Position numbers and translations under genes: made by a program. A stretch of DNA of 64,000 bases from Caulobacter segnis. Lineage in GTDB: Bacteria; Pseudomonadota; Alphaproteobacteria; Caulobacterales; Caulobacteraceae. The stretch is from the NCBI RefSeq assembly GCF_023935105.1, contig NZ_CP096040.1, forward strand, positions 4,030,001-4,094,000, in the 5' to 3' direction. Position 1 is the stretch's first letter. Each line of letters opens with the position of its first letter. Under the pieces are notes generated by a model. The model ran no database searches, had not been told where the DNA came from, and was given only the letters and a program-made list of their open reading frames with translations. Positions 1 through 9,350 of this stretch are shown here, in pieces.

Positions 1-1711
1 TGCCCGAGACCGAACCTTCGAACACCAGCTGCTTGTAGATCGTCTTGCCGGTCTCGGTGTCGAACAGGAACGCCTCTTCCGCTGGCGTGTACTTGCCGGC
101 CAGGAAGTCCGGCGAAACCCAGGAGACGTCGACGCACTGCCGCTTGCTGATCGGCGTGACATAGCCGGCGCAAGAGGCGGTCGGGCGGATGATGGAATTG
201 CCGCGCGCGCCCAGGCCTCTCGCCCAGGTGCTGGGATCGGCGGGATTCCCGTCACGACGACCGTCGGCGCTGTCGACCGCGTCCTGCAGGATCACGTCCT
301 GCGAATACAGGCCCTTGCTGTGGCTGTACTGGGTGAAGATGTCCCAGTCCCAGCCTTTCAGGAAATCGATACCGCCGAAGTCGCCGCGCAGGCCGCCGAC
401 ATAGCGCTGGTAGTCGACGCGCTGGCCGGCCCGGGACCGGTTGGTGACCGGCGTCGGCGACAGAATGTAGTCACCGGTGAAACCGGCCGAGAACGGATCG
501 TAGTCGCCGGTGTACTGATAGCTCCAGAACTGGCGGTAGCCGTTGGTCTTGGTGGCGCGCCTGTTGAGCAGGATTTCGCCATAGGCCTCGACGCTGCTGG
601 TGATGTCGAAGGCCCCTTGGGCGAAGATCGTGTTGCGCTCGGTGCGCGGCGTCAGCGACGCGGCCAGATTGAACGGGCTGTTGTAGTCCAGCACGCCGAT
701 GTCGGCGGCTTGCGGATCATCGCTGTAGCCAACGACGTAGAAGCCCGCCGGCGCGCCGGGATAGCCGCCGCCCGCCGGAACCCGCGGGATCAAGCCGCCG
801 ATCTTGCCGGTGTAGTCATACTGCAGCTTCCCAGCCAGGCCCGAGAAGTTGAAGTCGTAAAGCCAGATCTGATCGTACAGTCGGTCGCGGCATTGGACCT
901 GGCCGGTTCGCGGGTCGATCGTGTCCTTCCGCTTGCCGCTCGAGTCGGTGATGTACGAGCGGCCGCAGTCTGTATAGCTGCGCTGCCCGTTCGATTGCTC
1001 CGCCTTCTTGAAGTACTCATACGAGAGGCTGAAGAAGCCACGATCGAAGGTCTTGGCGAAGCTGGCGCTGGCCGAGTACTGCTCGCCGCCGTGCTTCTGC
1101 GGCTGGCTGTAGAACATCTCGGCGTCGATGCCGTCGGTGTCGCGCTTGGTGATGATGTTCACCACGCCCGCCACGGCGTCCGAGCCGTAGATCGACGAGG
1201 CGCCATCCTTCAGGATGTCGACGTGGTCGATGACCGCCAGCGGCAGCACGTTCAGGTCGAAGGCCGAAACGCCGCCACGGGTGCCCGCCGGGCCGGCGCG
1301 CCGGCCGTTCAGCAGCACCAGGGTGCGGTTGGGGCCCAAGCCTCGCAGCGAGACCGTCTCCGAGCCGGGGCCCCCGTCGGTCACCAGGGCGCTGGAGATG
1401 GCCGAAGTCACCTGCGGCGAGCCCGAGGCGATCGTCGACGACTGCAGCAGGCCGGTGGCGGTGGCGATGCCGCGCAGCTGGCCTTGTTCGGCGGAAATGA
1501 CCTGGATCGGATCGGGACTGTTGAAGGCCGAGCGCTTGATGCGCGAGCCGGTGACCACGACGGCCTCGACCTCGGCGTTGTCCGAGGCCTTGGCGGCGTC
1601 TTGGGTGGTCTGCAGTGGCGCGGCGGTCTGAGCCATGGCCGGCAGAGCCGCGCCGACCGCCAGCCCCGCGATGATCGTCGAGGCTAGAAGATGTCTACGG
1701 TGGATGAGCAT
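1..1711 (-). CDS. TonB-dependent receptor, N-terminal part (C-terminus beyond window)
   Basis: Outer-membrane TonB-dependent receptor for uptake of an unidentified substrate. The start at 1711 gives a signal peptide (MLIHRRHLLAS, then a hydrophobic stretch ending ALPAMAQ). A TonB-box-like VEAVVVTGSRI follows. The plug domain contains SLRGLGPNRTLVLLNGRR and the motif DGASSIYGSDAVAGVVNIIT, typical of the family. The barrel then runs off the left edge, so about 570 codons are visible. No clear ribosome-binding site lies before the ATG. The roughly 250 bases upstream hold no gene and should contain the promoter. Family assignment is secure; the ligand cannot be told from sequence. Confidence 0.93.
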   Translation of the reverse strand, partial: MLIHRRHLLASTIIAGLAVGAALPAMAQTAAPLQTTQDAAKASDNAEVEAVVVTGSRIKRSAFNSPDPIQVISAEQGQLRGIATATGLLQSSTIASGSPQVTSAISSALVTDGGPGSETVSLRGLGPNRTLVLLNGRRAGPAGTRGGVSAFDLNVLPLAVIDHVDILKDGASSIYGSDAVAGVVNIITKRDTDGIDAEMFYSQPQKHGGEQYSASASFAKTFDRGFFSLSYEYFKKAEQSNGQRSYTDCGRSYITDSSGKRKDTIDPRTGQVQCRDRLYDQIWLYDFNFSGLAGKLQYDYTGKIGGLIPRVPAGGGYPGAPAGFYVVGYSDDPQAADIGVLDYNSPFNLAASLTPRTERNTIFAQGAFDITSSVEAYGEILLNRRATKTNGYRQFWSYQYTGDYDPFSAGFTGDYILSPTPVTNRSRAGQRVDYQRYVGGLRGDFGGIDFLKGWDWDIFTQYSHSKGLYSQDVILQDAVDSADGRRDGNPADPSTWARGLGARGNSIIRPTASCAGYVTPISKRQCVDVSWVSPDFLAGKYTPAEEAFLFDTETGKTIYKQLVFEGSVSG

Positions 1712-1963
1712 TGGAGGATTTTCGCCTTGGATTGCGGATGCGCGGCACGCCTCCCCACCAAGCCCCCTTGGCACGCGACGAATGACCGCTAACGCCAACC
1801 AAGCTGCTTCGCTGCGCCGCCGCAATCTTGGCGTCGTTTATTTGTCGCATTTCGAACGAAGTGTGGCCTTGGGCACGCACTTGTAGCGTTCTCGCGCGTA
1901 TTCCGAAGCTTTTGAAAGCATTACGTACGGGGAAGCACATCCGCGAGGGCCACGAGCGCGCAC

Positions 1964-1993
1964 GAAAAAGGCCGCCGGGACGAGCGGCGGCCT
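1964..1993 (-). terminator. Rho-independent terminator of the helix-hairpin-helix gene
   Basis: Arms AGGCCGCC (1969-1976) and GGCGGCCT (1986-1993) form a stem. On the minus strand the stem is followed by a run of five T (plus-strand A at 1965-1969). It lies directly after the stop at 2012. Confidence 0.8.
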
Positions 1994-2011
1994 CTCATTG
2001 TTTGCGAGAAT

Positions 2012-2761
2012 TTAGGCTTCGGCGGGTGTAGCAACCAGCCGCTTGGCCTGAGCGATCCAGGCGTCGCGCTCGGCGCGCCCCTTCAGGCTCAGCAATTGGT
2101 CGAACGAGGCCAGCTCATCCGGCGTCCAGGCGGCGATCTGGCTGAAGGTGGTCACGCCCAGCTCGGCCAGGGAGGCGGCCAGCTTGGGACCAACCCCGAC
2201 CAGACGGGTCAGATCGTCGCCGACGGCCTGGGCGGTCTCGGCGGCGGCCTCGATCACCGGAGCCGCGGCCTCCGCCACTTCGACCGGCGCGTCGGCGACA
2301 GCTTCGAAAGCCTGCGTGACGACGGGCTCGGCCTCGACGGCGGGAGCGACGACCGCCTCGACGATATCCTCGTTAGCGGCGATCACCGTCTCGACCAGTG
2401 GTTCGGCGGCGGCCTCCACGACGTCCTGGGTCGCGTCCAGCACCGCCTCGGTGGTCTCGGCGACCAGGGCGACGGCTTCGATGACCGGCTCGGCCTCGAC
2501 GACCGGCTCGGGCGCGGCTTCAAGGACAGCGACGCTTTCGACCGGCGGCGCCACCGGCTCGGGCGCCAGGGCCATCAGCGACTCAAGGTTCACCGCCTCG
2601 CGCCAGCGGTTGGCCCACCACCAGTAGGTGGCGCCAGCGGCGGCCGCGCCGCCGAACATCAGCCACAGCGGCGAGGCCGCGCCGATCGCCACGCGGGGCG
2701 CGATCTCGGGCTCGACCTTGTCGGCCTGGAACTCGGGAAGAAAGGTGAAGATCGAAACCAT
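2012..2761 (-). CDS. Membrane-anchored protein with C-terminal helix-hairpin-helix domain
   Basis: Protein of unknown function, about 249 residues. I chose the ATG at 2761 because GGGAG lies 8-9 bases before it; an upstream ATG at 2815 is possible. A hydrophobic segment (ASPLWLMFGGAAAAGATYWWW) near residue 40 should anchor it. The middle is a low-complexity Ala/Glu/Val stretch of about 120 residues with repeated VEAA/EPVVE units. The last 65 residues (LTRLVGVGPKLAASLAELG, then FSQIAAWTPDEL) match the helix-hairpin-helix domain often described as 5' DNA nuclease-like or NuoE-linked. That domain usually binds nucleic acid or protein without catalysis. It stands alone with its own terminator. 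Confidence 0.75.
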   Translation of the reverse strand: MVSIFTFLPEFQADKVEPEIAPRVAIGAASPLWLMFGGAAAAGATYWWWANRWREAVNLESLMALAPEPVAPPVESVAVLEAAPEPVVEAEPVIEAVALVAETTEAVLDATQDVVEAAAEPLVETVIAANEDIVEAVVAPAVEAEPVVTQAFEAVADAPVEVAEAAAPVIEAAAETAQAVGDDLTRLVGVGPKLAASLAELGVTTFSQIAAWTPDELASFDQLLSLKGRAERDAWIAQAKRLVATPAEA

Positions 2762-2858
2762 GGGGAATTGCTCCCGGAGCCAGAGGGGCGTCAGCGATCT
2801 ATTGCGGTGCAACATAACACGGAAAACGCGTTCGCAACCGCAAAAATGCTTCCTCGGG

Positions 2859-4142
2859 TCAACTCAATCCCATCGCCTTCAGCAGAACGCTCGCGCCCAC
2901 CAACACGGCGATCGTCGCCAGCATCGGCAGGCGCGTGGCGAAGGTCAGCATCAGCGCCAGCACGGTCAGGCCCAGGGCCGCGTAGTCCAGGCTGGCCAGG
3001 TCCGGCAGCATCACCCGAAGAACGCCGGCGACCTCCATGGTCTGGCCGCTACGGAACAGGAGATGGATGGCGAACCACAGGGCCAGTTGGCCGATCACCC
3101 CGACCGAAGCGGCCGAGATCAGGGCCAGCGCGCGCGACGGGCGTGGGCGTCGTCCCCAGCGCTCGAACAACGGCCCGCCGGCGAAGATCCAGAGAAACGA
3201 CGGGGCGAAGGTCACCCACGCCGCCATCAGCCCTCCCAGCAGGCCCAGGACCCAGGCCCATTCCGGCGCGGCGGTCTGGAAGGCGCCGACGAAGCCCACG
3301 AAGACGAAGACCAGGATCAGCGGCCCCGGCGTGGTCTCGGCCAGGCCCAAACCATCCAGCATCTGGGTCGCCGACAGCCAGCCGAACGCCGAGGCCGCCT
3401 GGCCGATATAGGCCAGGGCCGCATAGGCGCCGCCGAAGCTGATCGCGGCCAGGCCGCCGAACGACAGCCCCATCCAGGCCAGGGTCGAGCCCGGCGCGAC
3501 GATCCAGGCCAGGGCGACCGGCGCCAGCCACAAGGCCAGGCAGGCCAGGGCGATCTTCTTCTCCCCTTTCGGCGGCGCGGCGGGCGAGACCGGTTCGCCG
3601 CCGCCCTTCGCCGTGATCCAGCCCAGCCCTCCAGCGGCGAGGATCACGAGCGGGAACGGCGCGGTGGTGAAGGCCAGCAGGGCGAAAGCCACGCCGCACA
3701 CGAAGGCGGCCAGCCGGTCCTTGATCGCTCGTCGGCCGATCTTCAGCAGGGCCTGCAGCACCAGGGCCACCACCGCGGCCTTCAGCCCCAGCAGCACCAG
3801 CCCCGCCCAGTCGGATCGACCGTGGGCGACATAGAGAGCGGAGAGGCCCAACATCACCGCCAAGCCCGGCAGCACGAACAGCAGGCCGGCCGCGACGCCG
3901 CCCCGGATCCCGTGCAGCCGCCAGCCTAGCCACGTCGCCAGTTGCTGGGCCTCGGGCCCGGGCAGCAGCATGCAGAAGCTCAAGGCGCGGGCGAATTCGT
4001 CGTCGTCGATCCAGTCGCGTCGCTCGACCACCTCGCGGTGCAACAGGGCGATCTGTCCGGCCGGACCGCCGAAGCCCAGCACGCCGATCTTCAGCCAGAC
4101 CGGCAGGGCCTGCGCGAGGCTGGGGGCGGCCTTGAGCTTCAA
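2859..4142 (-). CDS. chrA: Chromate efflux transporter, CHR family (two-domain)
   Basis: Inner-membrane protein of 427 residues with two repeated CHR domains and many hydrophobic segments, the usual length for long-chain ChrA proteins that export chromate using the proton gradient. The first domain begins with FGGPAGQIALLHREVVERR and the conserved LLPGPEAQQLATWLGW. The second carries FGGAYAALAYIGQ and TPGPLILVFVFVG. The gene starts one base after the stop of rlmJ (same strand), so the two are probably cotranscribed. No chrB-type regulator is nearby. The family is clear; chromate as the true substrate is inferred from homology. Confidence 0.88.
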   Translation of the reverse strand: MKLKAAPSLAQALPVWLKIGVLGFGGPAGQIALLHREVVERRDWIDDDEFARALSFCMLLPGPEAQQLATWLGWRLHGIRGGVAAGLLFVLPGLAVMLGLSALYVAHGRSDWAGLVLLGLKAAVVALVLQALLKIGRRAIKDRLAAFVCGVAFALLAFTTAPFPLVILAAGGLGWITAKGGGEPVSPAAPPKGEKKIALACLALWLAPVALAWIVAPGSTLAWMGLSFGGLAAISFGGAYAALAYIGQAASAFGWLSATQMLDGLGLAETTPGPLILVFVFVGFVGAFQTAAPEWAWVLGLLGGLMAAWVTFAPSFLWIFAGGPLFERWGRRPRPSRALALISAASVGVIGQLALWFAIHLLFRSGQTMEVAGVLRVMLPDLASLDYAALGLTVLALMLTFATRLPMLATIAVLVGASVLLKAMGLS

Positions 4143-4143
4143 G

Positions 4144-4965
4144 TCACGTCCGCCAGACGCGAGAGCGGCCGCCGGCCTCGCCCAGGCGCGCGGCGATCCA
4201 GTCGCCGGCCTCCGCGGCCGCGCCGTCGACGGCGGCCGGCGCTCCGATCATCACCATCGCGCAGCCGTTCATCTTCATGGGATCCGTCAGGGGACGGAGA
4301 CGAAGCTCGGCGACTAGCAGGTCGTTGGTGACAGTTTCCATCGTCCGCAGGAAGGCGTCGAAGGTCTCTAGATCCTTGATCGGCAGCCAGACAGCCAGGG
4401 CGGCGGTCTTGGCGCGCGCCAGGACCGCCTTCGTCGTTTCCGCGATTCGTTGGTAGTCGTCAGGCCGCTCGAACGGCGGATCGATGACCACGAAGGCGCG
4501 AGCGCCCCTGCCCGCCTGCTGGACGGCGGTCGCGAAGCCATCGGCCTGCAGCGCCTGGGCGTTGGCGTAGGGCGCCAGGGTCTTGCGTAGCAGTTGGGCG
4601 TCGTCGGGCCGCAGCTCGCAACCGGCATAACGGTCGGTCTTGCGCAAGGCCCGCGCCATCAGCAGCGGCGAACCGGGATAGAGATCCCCCGCTTTTCCGC
4701 CGTTCATGTCGGCCACCGCCTTCAGCAGCGGCGCGAACACCGGCGGCGCGTCGGCCGCCGACTTTAGCCGGAAGATCCCCGCCTGGGCTTCGCCCGAGCG
4801 GCGGGCCATGTCGCCGGAAAGATCGTAGCCGCCCGCCCCCGCGTGGGTGTCGATCACCGATACGGCCTCGCTCTGGCCCTGCAGGGCCGACAGCATGGCC
4901 AGCAGGATCGCGTGCTTATGCAGGTCGGCGAAGTTGCCGGCGTGAAAGGCGTGACGGTAGTTCAT
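4144..4965 (-). CDS. rlmJ: 23S rRNA (adenine(2030)-N6)-methyltransferase RlmJ
   Basis: SAM-dependent methyltransferase that methylates N6 of A2030 in 23S rRNA. The 273-residue protein begins with MNYRHAFHAGNFADLHKH, the hallmark N-terminus of RlmJ/YhiR. It has DTHAGAGGYDL for SAM binding and the catalytic DPPFERPDDY motif of N6-adenine enzymes around residue 165. Length matches the family. It is followed one base later by the chromate transporter and preceded by the WYL regulator, all on the minus strand. Confidence 0.95.
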   Translation of the reverse strand: MNYRHAFHAGNFADLHKHAILLAMLSALQGQSEAVSVIDTHAGAGGYDLSGDMARRSGEAQAGIFRLKSAADAPPVFAPLLKAVADMNGGKAGDLYPGSPLLMARALRKTDRYAGCELRPDDAQLLRKTLAPYANAQALQADGFATAVQQAGRGARAFVVIDPPFERPDDYQRIAETTKAVLARAKTAALAVWLPIKDLETFDAFLRTMETVTNDLLVAELRLRPLTDPMKMNGCAMVMIGAPAAVDGAAAEAGDWIAARLGEAGGRSRVWRT

Positions 4966-4974
4966 GCGTTCGCT

Positions 4975-5958
4975 CTACCACGCTCCATGGGCGCGGCCAG
5001 CCTCGCGCAGTTCCTGGACCATCATGTCCTTCAGAACCTGGGGCGCGACGATCTCGATATCACCGCCCCAGGTGAAGAGGTGCCAGGACAGCTCGCGCAT
5101 GCCGCCGGCGCGGAAGGTGACCGTCACCGAACCGTCCGCTTCCTGGGCCACCTTCTGCGTTGCGTGGAAACGCCAGCGCAGGGCGTCCTCGGCGCGACTG
5201 GGCTTGATCCGGAGGACCACGTCCTGGATCTCGTCGTGATAGATGCCGAAGCTCTCGTCGGCGAAGGCCTGCAGCGAGAAATCCTCGGGAGGCGGCGCTG
5301 GCTTTTCGAGCACCTTCAGATCGCTCATTCGGTCCAGGCGCCACGACCGCGGCTTGCCGCCCCTGCCCTCCAGCGCCACGAGGTAGTTGCTACGGCCGAA
5401 GAGGACGCCCAGCGGCGTGACCTCGCGCGTTCGGCCCGGCGTGCTGCCGCCCTCGTACCGGAACGACAAGGCCGACAGCCCCTTGATGGCCGTGCGGATG
5501 GCGGTCAACAGCGCCTGATCCTCGAACGGACGCGGGCCGGCGTGGACGGCGATAGTCTCGGCCTGGACCAGGGCCTCGACGTCGGGGGCCACGCGCCGGC
5601 GGGCCGCGCCTCGCAAGGCCGACAGCAATTTGCCCTCCAGAGCGTAGAGCGAGGCGGCGCGCGCCTCGGCGCCTGACGCCCGATAGGAATCCGCCGCCGT
5701 GCGCAGCGCCGCCAGTTCCTCGGCGGTCGGTGTCTGGAAGACTCCGTCCAGCCCCGACGGGATGCGGAAGCGCTTGGTCGGCGGATCGTCGATCGCCTCC
5801 ATCTGCGGGAAGGCCGCCCACACGGCGTCGCGCATCCGCTCGGCGGTGCGGCGGCCGACGTCCAGATTGCGGGCCATCTCGTCCAGGGTCAGCCCCTCGG
5901 CGGATCCGGCCAGCATGCGGGCGAGATCCAGCAGGCGCGTAGCTTTCTCGTGTCTCAT
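4975..5958 (-). CDS. YafY/DeoR-type transcriptional regulator with WYL domain
   Basis: Predicted transcription factor of 327 residues. Residues 1-55 form a winged helix-turn-helix (LTLDEMARNLDVGRRTAERMR). The centre holds the WYL ligand-sensing domain (LSFRYEGGSTPGRTREVTPLG, then YLVALEGRGGKPRSWRLDRM), and the C-terminus is a WCX-type extension. It lies 9 bases upstream of rlmJ in the same orientation and diverges from the small gene at 6057. Effector and targets are not evident; WYL proteins often sense nucleic acids or nucleotides. Confidence 0.9.
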   Translation of the reverse strand: MRHEKATRLLDLARMLAGSAEGLTLDEMARNLDVGRRTAERMRDAVWAAFPQMEAIDDPPTKRFRIPSGLDGVFQTPTAEELAALRTAADSYRASGAEARAASLYALEGKLLSALRGAARRRVAPDVEALVQAETIAVHAGPRPFEDQALLTAIRTAIKGLSALSFRYEGGSTPGRTREVTPLGVLFGRSNYLVALEGRGGKPRSWRLDRMSDLKVLEKPAPPPEDFSLQAFADESFGIYHDEIQDVVLRIKPSRAEDALRWRFHATQKVAQEADGSVTVTFRAGGMRELSWHLFTWGGDIEIVAPQVLKDMMVQELREAGRAHGAW

Positions 5959-6056
5959 GCGTTTCCCAGGTGGAAGGACAGCTTACGACCGTTTCTGTCG
6001 CAATGCTCGCACATTCTGCGGATGTCGAGACTGGAGAGCCCCCAAAGGAGTCCTGG

Positions 6057-6407
6057 ATGTCGCACTTCACCTGCTCCCCCTGGGCCGTCGCCCCCGTCAA
6101 CCAGGCCCTGATCTCGGCCGTGCTGGACTTCGCCGACATCCACCGGGACCTGGGCGGCGGGCGCACGTTGCGCCGCATCAGCCATGAGCGCGCGGCCAAG
6201 GCCGACATGTTCCTGTTGCTGGGCCGCGACGTGGAGCGGGTGACCGACATCGGTCTGGTCTGGAACGATCGCGAGGATCAGATCGTCCGTGTCACCGATG
6301 ACGCCGAATTGCGCGATTCCCGCCTGGAGATCTGGGAAGAGGCGTTCGACCTGTTCGAAACCGAAGACACCGACGAAATGGCCCCGCCGATGCGCCTCTG
6401 CGCGTGA
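6057..6407 (+). CDS. Hypothetical protein, 116 residues
   Basis: Small acidic cytoplasmic protein of unknown function. The start at 6057 is set by AAAGGAG at 6043-6049; the reading frame is open further upstream but lacks a better site. It begins MSHFTCSPWAVAPVNQALIS and ends in a Glu/Asp-rich helix (LEIWEEAFDLFETEDTDEM). I recognise no signal peptide, membrane segment or known domain. It is transcribed away from the WYL regulator, so the 98-base space at 5959-6056 probably carries both promoters. Confidence 0.7.
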   Translation: MSHFTCSPWAVAPVNQALISAVLDFADIHRDLGGGRTLRRISHERAAKADMFLLLGRDVERVTDIGLVWNDREDQIVRVTDDAELRDSRLEIWEEAFDLFETEDTDEMAPPMRLCA

Positions 6408-6597
6408 AACTTGGCCCCGCACGCGCCCCTCGCGTGCGCTAGCGCCCTACGCAACTGCCTAAAATCCGAGATCGTCCGCCGCGCAAAACGGCGCCCATCG
6501 GGCGCTGGCGCGGTTGTGGCGTTTTCCCGACAGCCTTCCATTGCCGAACGCAGAAACCTGCCCTCCCCATGAATTCGTCGGGAGAGTATCCGATAGC

Positions 6598-6625
6598 TTT
6601 TAGTACCCGCGTCAAAAAATATAAT
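6598..6625 (+). promoter_or_regulatory. Candidate sigma-70 promoter of the TonB receptor gene
   Basis: A perfect TATAAT lies at 6620-6625 in an unusually AT-rich patch (about 6590-6700), with a weak TTTTAG about 16 bases upstream. It lies 69 bases before the receptor start at 6694. The remaining space at 6408-6590 shows no gene. Confidence 0.45.
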
Positions 6626-6693
6626 CGTGGGGAGAAGAACGTCGCGGAGAAGGGAATCGTCATGCGTCAATAAATACAATGAGGGGGTTACTA

Positions 6694-9216
6694 ATGAATC
6701 GACGTTTTAAACCTGCCCTACTGGCGGGTATTTCCGTGCTATCCATTACTTTTGGTTACTCTGCACAAGCCTTCGCCGCAGCGCCCGATGCGCCGGCCGA
6801 TCAAACCGAGGTTGACGTCGTCATCGTCACCGGCACGCGCCAGACGGGCCTGCGTGTCATCGACAGCCCCGCCCCCGTCCAAGTGGTCGACACCAGCACG
6901 CTGGAACGCACCGGCGCGGTCGATCTGCGCCTGGGTCTCGCCAACCTGGTGCCGTCGTTCAACGCCCAGGCCTTCGGCGGCGACACCGCCAACCTGACCC
7001 TGTCGGCGCGCCTGCGCGGCCTGTCGCCCAACCAGGCCCTGGTGCTGGTCAACGGCAAGCGCCGCCACACCACCGGCAACCTGGCCGTTCTGTCGGGCGT
7101 CTATCAAGGCGCCGCCGCAGCCGACCTCGGCTTCATCCCGATGGCCGGCATCGGCCGCATCGAGGTGCTGACCGACGGCGCCGCGGCCCAGTACGGCACC
7201 GACGCCATCGCCGGCGTCGTCAACATCATCCTGAAGAAGAACCCTTCGGGCGGCTCGATCTCGGCCACGGGCGGCGAATATTTCGACGGCGGCGGCAAGA
7301 CGGCCGGCGGCTCGGTCAACATCGGCATGGCGCCGACCGAGACCAGCTATCTGAACATCACCGTCGAGAGCAAATACCACGGCTTCAGCAACCGCGGCCT
7401 GCCCGACCAGCGGGTCTTCAACCCCGCCAGCCCCAGCTATTCGGCGGCCAACAACGCCGTCGAGAGCCTGATCCCAGGCTATCCGAACCTGAACCTGATC
7501 TCGGGCGACGCCGAGTACCGCCTGAACAACCTGGCCTTCAACGCCGGCGTCGAGCTGCCGGCCGACTTCGAGGTCTATTCGTTCGGCACCCTGGGCCACA
7601 AGGACGCCTCGGCCTACGAGAACTACCGCCGCTACAACCGCATCCAGGGCAAGATGGGCGCGGCTGACCGGCCCTTCCCGCTGGGCTTCTCGCCCCGCGA
7701 GCGCATCATCGAGGACGACTACGCCCTGACCCTCGGCGTCTCGGGCAAGATCGCCGGCTGGGACATGGACCTGTCGTCGACCTACGGCAAGGACGACATC
7801 GAGGTCCGCGTCGAGGACTCGGCCAACGCCAGCCTCTACACCGACACCTCGACCACCACGACCAAGGGCTTCACCCCGACCTCGTTCCACGCCGGCAGCT
7901 GGCGCACGACCCAGTGGACCAACAACCTGGATCTGCGTCGCGGCTTCGATGTCGGCTTCTCGGCCCCGCTGGATGTCGCCGTCGGCTACGAGCAGCGCCG
8001 CGACACCTACCGCATCGGCCAAGGCGACGCGGCCTCGACCTACAAGGAAGGCTCGCAGTCGTATCCGGGCTTCCAGAAGACCGACGCCGGCGGCCACTCG
8101 CGCACCAGCTGGGCCCTGTACGGCGACGTCGCCGCCACCCCGGTCGAGGCCTGGAAGATCGACGCGGCCGTCCGCTACGAGAAGTTCAGCGACTTCGGCG
8201 ACACCACCGTCGCCAAGCTGACCAGCCGCTATGACTTCAGCGAGATGTTCGCTATTCGCGGCACGGTCTCGACGGGCTTCCGCGCTCCGACCCTGGCGGA
8301 GTCGTTCTACTCGGCCACCAACGTCTCGCCGACCAGCGCCTTCGTGCAACTGGCGCCGAACTCGCCGGCGGCCCGCCTTCTGGGCATCGACGCGCTGAAG
8401 CCCGAGAAGTCGAAGAACTACAGCCTGGGCATCGTGGCCCACCCGATCGAGAAGATGACGGCGACGATCGACGTCTACCAGATCAACCTGAAGGACCGGA
8501 TCTTCGGTTCCAGCTCGGTCTACGGCCTGCGCAACGGCGTCGTCGTCAACAGCAACGTCAACGCCGCGATCGCCGCCAACGGCAACGTGCTGGACAGCAC
8601 CGTGGCCAGCACCGGCATCAACATCTTCTCGAACGGCCTGGACACTCGCACGCGGGGCCTGGACTTCGTGGTCTCGTACCCGACGGACCTGGGCGACTAC
8701 GGCCGCATCGACTGGACGTTGAGCGGCAACGTCAACAAGACCAAGATCACCAAGGTGAAGGCGGCCCCGACGGCCCTGGCCACGACCAGCACGGCCTTCC
8801 CGAGCGGTCAGGTCCTGTTCGCCGGCAACGCCGCCTCGCTGCTGGAGAAGGCCGCGCCGAAGTACAAGGTCGGCCTCAACGGCCTCTACACCTTCGGCAA
8901 GCTGTCGCTGAGCCTGACCGAGACCTTCTACGGCAAGGCCTCGGCCCTGTCGGATCCCGGCACCGGCCCGCTGCTGAACACCGTGGCCAGCGCCGCGGCG
9001 ATCACCGACGTCGAGCTCTCGTACAAGTTCCCGAAGGGCGTCACCGCCGCGATCGGGGCCAACAATGCGTTCAACAAGTATCCGGACAAGTTCACGTCCG
9101 CCTTCCAGACCGCCTGTATCGCTTCCGGCGGCGGCTGCGTGACCCAGTACCCCTCGTTCTCGCCCTACGGCATCAACGGCGGCTACTACTACGGCCGACT
9201 GAGCTACGCCTTCTAA
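6694..9216 (+). CDS. TonB-dependent receptor (complete)
   Basis: Outer-membrane TonB-dependent receptor of 840 residues. The ATG at 6694 is preceded by GAGGGGG with 7 bases spacing; an in-frame GTG-type start at 6679 is less likely. A signal peptide ends near residue 30 (SAQAFAAAP). DVVIVTGTRQTGLRVIDSPA starts the plug, which holds LRGLSPNQALVLVNGKRRH and DGAAAQYGTDAIAGVVNIIL. The barrel ends in the aromatic residue Phe (YYYGRLSYAF), as outer-membrane proteins do. The arrangement resembles iron/siderophore- or vitamin-type receptors, but the ligand is unknown. It is monocistronic, with a terminator just after the stop. Confidence 0.95.
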   Translation: MNRRFKPALLAGISVLSITFGYSAQAFAAAPDAPADQTEVDVVIVTGTRQTGLRVIDSPAPVQVVDTSTLERTGAVDLRLGLANLVPSFNAQAFGGDTANLTLSARLRGLSPNQALVLVNGKRRHTTGNLAVLSGVYQGAAAADLGFIPMAGIGRIEVLTDGAAAQYGTDAIAGVVNIILKKNPSGGSISATGGEYFDGGGKTAGGSVNIGMAPTETSYLNITVESKYHGFSNRGLPDQRVFNPASPSYSAANNAVESLIPGYPNLNLISGDAEYRLNNLAFNAGVELPADFEVYSFGTLGHKDASAYENYRRYNRIQGKMGAADRPFPLGFSPRERIIEDDYALTLGVSGKIAGWDMDLSSTYGKDDIEVRVEDSANASLYTDTSTTTTKGFTPTSFHAGSWRTTQWTNNLDLRRGFDVGFSAPLDVAVGYEQRRDTYRIGQGDAASTYKEGSQSYPGFQKTDAGGHSRTSWALYGDVAATPVEAWKIDAAVRYEKFSDFGDTTVAKLTSRYDFSEMFAIRGTVSTGFRAPTLAESFYSATNVSPTSAFVQLAPNSPAARLLGIDALKPEKSKNYSLGIVAHPIEKMTATIDVYQINLKDRIFGSSSVYGLRNGVVVNSNVNAAIAANGNVLDSTVASTGINIFSNGLDTRTRGLDFVVSYPTDLGDYGRIDWTLSGNVNKTKITKVKAAPTALATTSTAFPSGQVLFAGNAASLLEKAAPKYKVGLNGLYTFGKLSLSLTETFYGKASALSDPGTGPLLNTVASAAAITDVELSYKFPKGVTAAIGANNAFNKYPDKFTSAFQTACIASGGGCVTQYPSFSPYGINGGYYYGRLSYAF

Positions 9217-9242
9217 GGCCAGGGCTCAGGGTAGACAGCGAA

Positions 9243-9271
9243 GGGGCGGGCCGCCGGGTCCGCCCCTTTTT
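9243..9271 (+). terminator. Rho-independent terminator after the TonB receptor
   Basis: GGGGCGG (9243-9249) pairs with CCGCCCC (9260-9266) and is followed by TTTTT (9267-9271), 26 bases past the receptor stop. Confidence 0.85.
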
Positions 9272-9350
9272 GCATCTCGGGAACACTTCGCCCGCTGCCG
9301 CTCTCTACCCAAGCGTTAGCGCGCGAACAGCGACCGAAAGGCGATCGCCC

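Noticed and set aside
320..1687. 455-codon open frame on the plus strand opposite the first TonB receptor
   Set aside because: It lies antisense to a receptor with clear plug motifs and has no recognisable domain; such frames arise from GC-rich third positions.
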